Below are positions 56,373 through 64,000 of a stretch of DNA of 64,000 nucleotides, in pieces (positions within the stretch are counted from its first letter, which is position 1; every line of letters starts with the position of its first letter). Below the pieces are notes generated by a model. The model was not told the DNA's origin, searched no databases, and saw only the letters and a program-made list of their open reading frames with translations. The stretch comes from Tigriopus japonicus (Eukaryota > Arthropoda > Copepoda > Harpacticoida > Harpacticidae). The stretch lies in NCBI GenBank assembly GCA_010645155.1, contig CM021320.1, positions 8,012,270 to 8,076,269 of the forward strand. The letters are read 5' to 3'. The translations under genes were made by a program, and so were the position numbers.

Positions 56373-56819
56373 TATTCGTTTTTTTGCTTTAGTTAGGGCT
56401 ATCACTTCCGAAGGTTATTGCAGGTAACCTCGTCATCAGATTTCATTTGATCACTTTGATCGTCATCTTGTAGATTAGACACCTTTGTGAGTTCATTCGC
56501 ACTCCATGATGTGGTCATTCATTCACTATTTTATTCACTCTTTCTTGGGTGAACTGGATGTCTTCGAAACACCAACATCGGACTGATTTTTGGGCATGGC
56601 GTTGACCTTTACCAAGGCTAGGACTTGGCTGGACCCGCTTGAAACACAGGGAACACCGATTGGCGCACTATCTTTTGGAATTTTGGTCGATTTCCGTTTG
56701 ATTTTCCGCTCCCAACATGGCGGTTTGTTCTTCTTGTTTACGAATCTCGGCCTCATACCGGAGGTTGCGTGCCGGAGAAATTCCGCGAGTTCGCATCCAG
56801 TATTAATACTATTATATAG

Positions 56820-56966
56820 GTTATCCCTGACTCAGAAGAGGGTACATCCTTCGAATCAGGCGTTGTTGATAATGGACTATGGAAAACACAAAGGCCGTTT
56901 CTACTGAAGAAATTAAGATCGTTGTTGAAAGACCCCCATCGTCCAGAACAAGTTGAATTTATCTCG
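56820..56966 (+). CDS. Candidate internal exon upstream of the collagen exon
   Basis: A 147-bp frame (49 codons, phase 0 at both ends) lies between TATATAG and the consensus donor gtaagt. It encodes VIPDSEEGTSF near the start, QRPFLLKKLRSLLKDP in the middle and RPEQVEFIS at the end. It could splice in frame to the collagen exon at 62230. The acceptor lacks a good pyrimidine tract, and I do not recognise the peptide. It might belong to a different gene. Confidence 0.4.
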
Positions 56967-57101
56967 GTAAGTGCACCCAATAATCAATAAAAACGAGTCC
57001 GTTGACTCCATGATTATAAAACTTAACTTAAAGGTTATTTCTCACTCTTCAAGGAATTTGAAATTTGCGAGGCCCACATAGAAAAATCACAACAGTGTTA
57101 A

Positions 57102-58328
57102 TGTTGTCAAATTTTTTTCGTCTGACCTGTTCAATTGTCTTTTCTAGTATAATAATCTCCTTCTCTCGAAATGCAAGTCTCACATCTTTCTGCCCACTTT
57201 TCAAAAATGTGCAAGAAACCATTTTTTGAGAGTGTCTTCAGCACCCCCTCCACATTACTTCTGAGCTCTTGATCATCTTTGAAACGAATTCCAGCCAAAT
57301 TTCTTTTTAGAGAGGGAAAAAGACTGAAATCACACGGTGCTAAATCCGGGGAATAGGGTGGGTGATCCAAAAGATTTATGTTTTTTGACTCCATAAAATC
57401 CATTGTTTTCTTGCTGGTGTGTGGTCTTGCGTTGTCTTGGTGAAAGAGCCTTTTTTTTTTATATTGAATCTAATAAATAAATCTGCCACGACTTTTTTGA
57501 GGTCTTTTCTTTTGAAAATGCCTCTGGAAGGTAGTGAGTACTTCAATGTAATAATCGGAATTAATTGTTTTGTTCCTTGGTAAGTAGTGCTGATAAATCA
57601 TCCCTTCTGAATCAAAGAACGCAACAAGCATCAACTTCTTGGTGCTGTTCTGGACCTTGGCTTTCTTTGGCGGTCTGGATCCTTTGGGAAGCCACTGATT
57701 GGATTGCTGTTTCAACTCTAGAGTATAGTAGCTTACCCAGGTCTCATCCATAGTTACAATTGATTCCAGAAATGCTTTCCCTTCTTTAAAATACCTCGAT
57801 TTAAAATTCTCTGCAAACTTCAGATGCCTTGCTTTATGTTGGTCTGAAAGGAGGCGGGGAACCCATCGGGCGGATAGTTTTGAGAGGCCTAGATCTTCGT
57901 GGAGAATGAGATGGACTGTCCCAACTGATAGCCCAGATTCATAGGAAAGTTCTGATACTGTTTTTCTCTTATCTTCAGTTAGTAGATTTCGAATCAAATT
58001 TACATTTTCTTCATTTCTCAAGGTTGGTTTTGCTGATTTTCCACGTCCGGATTCAATCGTCTCTCGTCCATTACGAAATTCTTTGTGATATCTAAAGACC
58101 ATTGTTTTGGAAGGACATTTGTCACCAAAAGCTTCCATCAAAAAATTATATGTTTCACTTGGGTTTTTGTTGGCTCTAACGTATGATTTGATTACGGCCC
58201 GGACTTCATTGCCCTCACTCATTTTGACATTTGTTAGGGGGTTTGTGTTATTGTTTGCTTTTAGATCGCTTGGGAACCAGGGTTGCGATTTAATCAAATT
58301 TTGCCAATAATATTTTTTGTTGACAACA
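57102..58328 (-). mobile_element. DD34D mariner transposon with one in-frame stop
   Basis: On the minus strand the transposase probably starts at MSEGNEVRAV (near 58222) and ends at a stop at 57131. Mariner features: the WVPRLL linker motif, TMDETWVSYY with the first Asp, HQDNARPHTS with the second, and YSPDLAPCD with the third. Thirty-four residues separate the second and third. A TAG at 57470 plus a short A-rich insertion breaks the protein just before the second Asp, but the frame resumes unchanged. Inverted ends start TGTTGTCAA on both sides. The left lies near 57102 and the right near 58328. TA flanks were not clear. Confidence 0.8.
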
Positions 58329-58753
58329 CATCAAAGTGCCTCTGAATTGTGTTTTTTTAGAAAATTTAAAATATCATTAAGTAATTATTGACTCATTCAA
58401 CTTCTTTCTCGAACGGCCCTCGTATCTTATATAGATATGTATACGCACCAAAGCATCATCAGGAGAAAGTCAACCCATGATGTAAAAGGGATGCAATGTT
58501 CCAACAAGATGTGACTCGTCGCATCATGCAAGTACAGTAAGCTGCGCTCTATTCGACAATGTTCTTACAGAATAAACGACAGTAGTTGTTGACCAGTGGT
58601 TCGACCACTTGGTCAACAGTTGATCACTTGTTCCATCCTTATATGCATTCTCCATATTTCTGACTAAGTCTCGCGTCCAAGTTCTTACCGAACTAGATCG
58701 AGCACTACAGATACGTTTTGTGAAAAGTATCTTGAAGTATCTTATCTACAGTA

Positions 58754-59635
58754 GGTCCCAAAAAAATGCGAAACTTTCAAGAAAAATTTTTTGAAAGCAA
58801 TAATCATTATTTTTACTGTCTTAATACTTGTGTGTCATCATTTGACTGTATATTCTGAGACGATGTGAACAAAAAAGTGGTTTGCCATTTAAAATTATGA
58901 GATAAATATATGAAAGGAGGTTGTGACTGCTTTGCTGCTTGCCCAAAACTCGTAAAACAAAATGAAACACTAAGCTACCGTTTCTGAATCCAACATTCAC
59001 TCCTTGATGGACTACGTCCATGGAAGCCAGGAAGTGGCCATCCACGGTCTGCTCTTGCACCCTAGGCCATCCAACTGGTGGGACAGAATGCGGGAAAATC
59101 CCCCTTTTGAGATCAATGCAGAAATTGGCCAAGGAAGCCGATGTTTCGTAAACTACTATGTAGAATTTGGTCAAAAATGACTTGAACTGTTGGTCATGGG
59201 CAACTGTTGCATTGTAGTTTTTTTTAAATATTGGCTATCTTTGTCAATTTTTGGACCGGTTTAATAGGATTTTGCCTCATTTTCTATATTACTAATCTGA
59301 TGACCATGGGTAGGCAAGCGGACCGTGGACGACCTTTTTCTGGCTTCCGTGGATGTATTCCATCAAGGAGTGAACGTTGGATACATGAAACCGGAGCCAG
59401 GTGGGATTCAACAATCGTTGCAATTAGTTAAATGGGTGTTTGGGCGCGCGGCAAACCAGTTGCACCCTCCTTTACATCCATTTTTCTCAAATTTCTTACT
59501 CACAACCCACTATTTGTTTACATCAGCTCAAAGTACACAGTCAAACGATTACACATAAGTCCTAAAACAGTAAAAATAATGCTTACCGCTGCCCAAAAAT
59601 AAATTTTGAAAACTTTCGTATTTTTTTATGGGACA
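58754..59635. mobile_element. TA-flanked palindromic MITE (mariner type) with about 325-bp arms
   Basis: It starts GGTCCCAAAAAAATGCGAAA and ends with the inverted equivalent of TGTCCCATAAAAAAATACGA. TA lies on both sides (58752-58753, 59636-59637). The arms 58754-59075 and 59305-59635 align along their length, including CACTCCTTGATGGA. It interrupts an AGTATCTTATCTAGA-type array whose two halves lie at 58719-58751 and 59690-59845. Confidence 0.75.
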
Positions 59636-59689
59636 TACAAGATTGTACAACATACAAGATTGTTTATTGTTTTCGGGAAGCTATCTTGA

Positions 59690-59845
59690 ACTATCTTTAT
59701 CTAGATCCTTTTTCAGGAAAGTATCTTGAGGTATCTTTATCTAGATACATTTTTTGAAAAATATCTCAAAGTATCTTTAACTAGATACTTTGCGGAAAAT
59801 ACTATCTTATCTAGAAACTTTTTTTTTGTATCTTGAACAGGTCTG
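59690..59845. repeat. Diverged AGTATCTTTATCTAGATAC array ending in TTGAACAGGTCTG
   Basis: Several degenerate copies of the palindromic unit also seen at 619-893, with the same 13-bp end (59833-59845) in the same orientation. Confidence 0.6.
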
Positions 59846-62229
59846 TTTTTCGTCTTTGCTTGTTACATCTAAATGGCAAAGAGTGATATTTAGATTGGTT
59901 ACTTACATTTTCTGTCCCAGAACCACAAATTTTGGAAAGGAAAACAAACTTTTATTGCTTTCCAATAGAAATTTTCAGTTTACAGAATCACTTCTAAGTA
60001 TTTTTTTGGGAAAGACCAGTCTACATAACATGGTTTTGTAGTTAGTTACATTTCCTGTCATGCTGGATCCCTCTCCGAACTTACTCAAGAAAACCTTAAA
60101 CACTGACCCATAAAAAGCTGGATCTTTTTTGTTACCGGACTGAACATTCATATTATCTACCTGAAAAATCTGGACGATGCAATTGTTTTTTGGGGGGGGA
60201 TTGTATTGGCTTTCCAAGTCCAAACATACGGCTAGCCGGACGCAGCACACCTCTGATCAAATAAGGAGGCGTTGGAACGATTGCGTTTGAAAAGTACAAG
60301 AATTCGTCCTCGTCCTCTGGTTCTCAAAAACTACCCTAAAGTACGTTCGTCTGTTTCCCGCCCAAAATCAAACCATTCCGTGTTGAGAAACTGATTTTTT
60401 GCAAGAAATCGCTTTGTCTTTTGGGGATATGTCGTAAATAAGTGTAGAACAAGATATTTGTCAAAAAGGGAGTAGATAATGAACAATTTTTGCCATAAAA
60501 TACCGCTACATACATAAACAAAATCGCGAGTAACTTTGCTGTAAAATAACAGGACATCCTCCAGTTTTCAGTGCCATGATTGACACCTAAGACTGTTCTA
60601 CTTCTTTTTCATTTTTCTCGACTGTTCTTCAAAAACATTCAAGATTTTTTGAGTGGGATGTGCTGTTATTTGTTCCACAGATAAATTGATTTTAAGACCA
60701 TTGTTGATGCCTTGCACCAAGATTGTTACAATATAATTGATTGGTACAAAGAGATTCTCTCTATCATTTTGATGAAAATAATAGCATCGATGAATTACAC
60801 CAAAAATACAACAAAAAAGTTGTTCGTCTGTATGCATTATGGCGAAGCGATCCTGGAGTAACAAAATTTTCAAAATTACCTAATAAATTTGATGAGAATG
60901 TTAAAAAAGTGTTTTTCATAAACTTGTCTATTGTGTGTTAGACATTAATTAGATGATCAAAGCAAAAAAAAAACCTAGGTGAAATCAAGTATTCAACAAA
61001 ATGGATGTAAATTTGATAATATGATGAGTAGGCTTGGGAAATTAATGTAAATGAAAGATGCCTTTAATGTCCTTCAAAAAGCAAATCATAAGGGCCCAGA
61101 ATGCATATGAAGATGCAAATAAAATCATTTTTCAGCGGGGCATTTAATGTTTGGTTTTGGGTTTTTGAGATCTGGGTTGTTGTTTCAAGATTTATGGGGC
61201 AGAAATTGCAATTTTTGTCTCTTGAGCGCCATATTAACTAACGTATCTTTGATTTTTTTCCATCGATGGATTTGAATAGGCTTCAGAGAAGAGACTTGTA
61301 ACCGTTGCAACAATATCCACAAATTTAGTCCGTTCATTATTCAGTTAAAAAACTATAATCTTTAACTTTAAACTATAAACTATAAGTCAATTCCATTTTT
61401 CGAACTCCCCTCTCCCAAGAGGCTCCCCAGAGGCTCCCCTCTACTTTATTTACGAATTGAGTCAAAAGAAAATTCAAAAACAAAGTAGATGGGAGCCTGG
61501 CTATTCAAGGTACCACATCTGCTGAAGTTTATATCAGAAAAGTCAAATTAAAAAAAAACGAGATGAGGAAATCACTTGTTTTTGTAACCATGTTTAAATC
61601 AAGCTTACAAAAATTATTTCCGAAAATTACCTTTGATCCGGAGCCACTTTCTGCTCTTTTTCCCAAAAAGTCTCCAAAATGCAAAAAATGAAAAAATGCA
61701 AATCGATGCAAAGAAGTGCTCAGAACGCAAATCAGTGAAAATAAGGGCCCAAAATACCAATAAGTTTTTTCCATCAAATTCCCAGCACTAATAGTGAGTA
61801 ACCACTTGAGGCAGGTAAGTTAGTCAAAAATTGTTCCCTTTAACAGGAAGATAGATGAAGGTTAGATTAAATACAAGTCAGGGTCATTAATAATGAGCTA
61901 AAACCACCATGCAATGAAAAACTTGCTTTTGTCTGATCTAGATATCTTTTTGTTAATCTGCGTAAGTAGTTGGCACTTTAGCAAGGTAACTTACTGTTTA
62001 TGAAAGAATGACTTTATTCACAGCTCCTTTCAAGCATTCTTACAACATTGTCTATAGAATGTGTAAATGTGATATCTGGGTTTAGTGCATATGAAAGTAC
62101 ACGAAACTTTCATCACAATCTTTGCATTCACACTCCTCCTGCTCCTCTTCCATGCTTCTCAATGATGGTGTATTTCTGTTTTTCAAGTTTTCTTAACTGT
62201 CTTCAATCTAATCTTTTTTGCGATTCTAG
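59846..62229. other. Presumed intron or upstream region of the collagen gene
   Basis: AT-rich, with no recognised exon or paired repeat. The end (62200-62229) is a good pyrimidine tract with TTCTAG acceptor. Confidence 0.4.
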
Positions 62230-63154
62230 AATGAACTCAAAATGGTAATATCAATTTTGGCTACCCACCGACCCCAGCTTCATCGTATCTCACGCCAGTT
62301 TTGCTCATGTCCACCAGGGCCACCAGGGCCACCAGGATATCCCGGTCAACGTGGTGTGCCTGGAGGCCAGGGTCAACCCGGTTCGAATGGAGTAGAAGGA
62401 CCCACTGGATTTGCAGGACTTAAGGGTCCCCCTGGTATCCCTGGAGAACATGGTCGTGATGGAGAACCTGGCAAACCAGGGTTGCCTGGGCCTCCGGGTA
62501 TTGGAGGACCGATGGGCACACCTGGTGCCCGGGGATCCTCTGGCGTTGATGGATCCAGAGGTCCTCCAGGACCTGCCGGAAGTATGGGAGGAATTGGTCC
62601 AGTGGGGCAACCTGGGCGAGGAGGACAAATGGGCGCCATGGGAGCCAATGGGCAAAATGGGTCACCAGGATTGCCTGGTATCACCGGAATATCTGGACCT
62701 ATTGGTGCATCTGGGATTAACGGGAGCCCAGGAAGTCTTGGAGTGTCTGGAATGGTGGGAGGGCCAGGTCTCATTGGCAGCGCCGGTATTCCGGGAACAC
62801 ATGGGGCTCAAGGAGCGGACGGATTGCCAGGTCCTCCCGGATTGCTTGGAAGCCCAGGAATTCCTGGGAAAGATGGACAAGACGGAACCAATGGGAAGGA
62901 TGGGCCGATGGGCAAGCCAGGTCCTCAAGGAGATTTTGGACCTCCTGGTCCAACAGGATTACCTGGAGCTGCTGGTGTCAATGGAGATGCAGGTGTGAAA
63001 GGCGCAGACGGCCTTGATGGAGGTGCCGGAGCACCTGGGCGTGGTGGCATTCCAGGAGTTAATGGATTACCTGGTGCTCCAGGTTCAATGGGACCACCGG
63101 GAAACCCTGGACCTCCAGGAACTCCAGGCACCAATGGGTTGAATGGGAAAAACG
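62230..63154 (+). CDS. Collagen-like protein, large Gly-X-Y exon (partial gene)
   Basis: After the acceptor TTCTAG the phase-0 frame encodes a 32-residue lead ([20 protein letters not shown], then SRQFCSC), followed by 93 uninterrupted Gly-X-Y triplets. The first is GPP after CP. The exon ends on the first base of a glycine codon at gtaagg, so more collagen should follow. Such helices form extracellular trimers. The CSC pair next to the helix could make interchain disulfides. If translation starts here, MVIS (62242) would be first, but it is a poor signal peptide, so an upstream exon is more likely. The collagen type cannot be named. One exon of over 900 bp differs from the 54-bp exon pattern of fibrillar collagens. 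Confidence 0.85.
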
Positions 63155-63226
63155 GTAAGGGAAAGAAAAATTTCACAATTTCGAGATTTGCATCTCATGA
63201 AATTCGGTCGTTGGGTCCATAATTAC

Positions 63227-63466
63227 TAGGGCCCGGAAATATTTTTTTTTGTCTATTTTTTATTTATGTTTTAAATATTTTAACTTTTTCCTCGATTATA
63301 AAAAATATTTTGGCTATTTCAAGGATAAATAAATACTTTCTCGAATATGCGAGTCAAAAAGAATATTTCAGGCGATATTGCGGAATATTTATGAATCAAC
63401 AAAGGGGTGTGAAGAAAATATATTGGATATTTTGTCACTTTTTTGCAAATATTTTTCTGGGCCCTA
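63227..63466. mobile_element. 240-bp MITE in the collagen intron, TAGGGCCC ends
   Basis: It begins TAGGGCCCGGAAATATTTTT and ends CAAATATTTTTCTGGGCCCTA, an inverted pair. The interior is AAATATT-rich. The target duplication is uncertain because of the AT-rich flanks. Similar AATATTT-rich DNA lies at 26870-26975. Confidence 0.55.
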
Positions 63467-64000
63467 ATAATATTTTTCGCTGTTTTTATTCTACCTCAAA
63501 AGCCTTGGCATTTAGGTCTTTGACGAAGAATTGACAACATTTTTGGACACGCCTCTCCATTTCTGTTCAAGAGTGTAACCAAATTATAATCCAAGTCCAA
63601 CCTCAGTTGAAAATTTAAAACCGTAATAACATTAAATGTTAAATAGTAATGATTAGCGATACATAATAATCAAAGAAATCATTGCGGATCTGGTTAGCGG
63701 TAAAATTCATTTGATTTCGGGAAGCATTCTTATATCGAGTATTCTTATATCCAGCATTGTCCAAAGAACTATGATTTTCCTAAGTGTCTCAAGAAAACTT
63801 AAAATCATTGTTTACACGTTGGGTTCTAATTTAAGTTTGTTAGCTAAATATAAGACAGTCTTTGAAAAGATTTAACGTTATTTCGACAATCCAGAGAGAT
63901 ATTGTGAAATAATCTGAGTTATGGCTGATCTACAAGGTGTCCAGGAATTGATGGTGCATCGTGCTTTTCCTTCCCATTCAGACCAAAAAAATGCCTTAAA
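63467..64000. other. Collagen intron continuing to the window edge
   Basis: No convincing next exon. A frame near 63940 reads CPGIDGASC, which recalls collagen, but no acceptor of the required phase precedes it. Confidence 0.35.

Noticed and set aside
62305..63176. Several long ORFs overlapping the collagen exon in other frames
   Set aside because: Shadows of the regular GGN CCN codon pattern. Only the Gly-X-Y frame has splice support.

Overview
This is a window of animal nuclear DNA, probably from an arthropod and possibly a crustacean. Genes are split by GT-AG introns, intergenic and intronic DNA is AT-rich, and transposon remnants cover much of the window. The species cannot be named from the sequence. 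No bacterial operons, CRISPR arrays, rRNA genes or intact tRNA genes were found.

Four host genes can be supported. (1) Plus strand, 1866-8944: the 3' end of a class-A GPCR with TM6, TM7 and two alternative cytoplasmic tails, closest in my reading to thyrotropin-releasing-hormone receptors. Its 5' exons lie upstream of the window. (2) Minus strand, 33449-28487: a complete six-exon eIF2-beta gene of 337 codons, with four lysine boxes instead of the usual three. (3) Plus strand, 39977-41409: the first three exons of an ABHD4/5-type alpha/beta hydrolase with an intact GHSFGG nucleophile elbow. Its C-terminal exons were not found. (4) Plus strand, 56820 (tentative) or 62230 to 63154: a collagen-like gene with one large exon of 93 uninterrupted Gly-X-Y triplets. 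It continues past the window.

The rest is mostly a layered transposon landscape. LTR remnants include a Ty3/Gypsy pol end (2-421), a BEL/Pao integrase remnant (20974-21580) and a TRIM-like miniature LTR element (about 48815-49582). A broken LINE (14641-15612) shares its 3' hairpin tail with tRNA-derived SINEs at 4.9 and 19.4 kb. An apparently intact DD37D (maT-like) mariner sits at 43046-44284, a DD34D mariner with one stop codon at 57102-58328, and a broken CGGBP1-like hAT transposase gene at 44540-47314. At least six hAT-type non-autonomous elements have matching ends and 8-bp target duplications (2058, 5615, 13700, 14417, 25258, 34111). Several palindromic MITEs are also present.

The most unusual item is a 1.35-kb non-autonomous element whose ends are tandem arrays of a GGTCAC-containing unit. 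Two copies lie in opposite orientation (45546-46897 and 48546-50237), each flanked by a 10-bp target duplication. One copy splits the hAT transposase. The other lies inside a second repeat (element A), whose unoccupied paralogue at 22612-23355 preserves the pre-insertion sequence. The second copy itself carries the TRIM-like element, giving a datable three-level nest.
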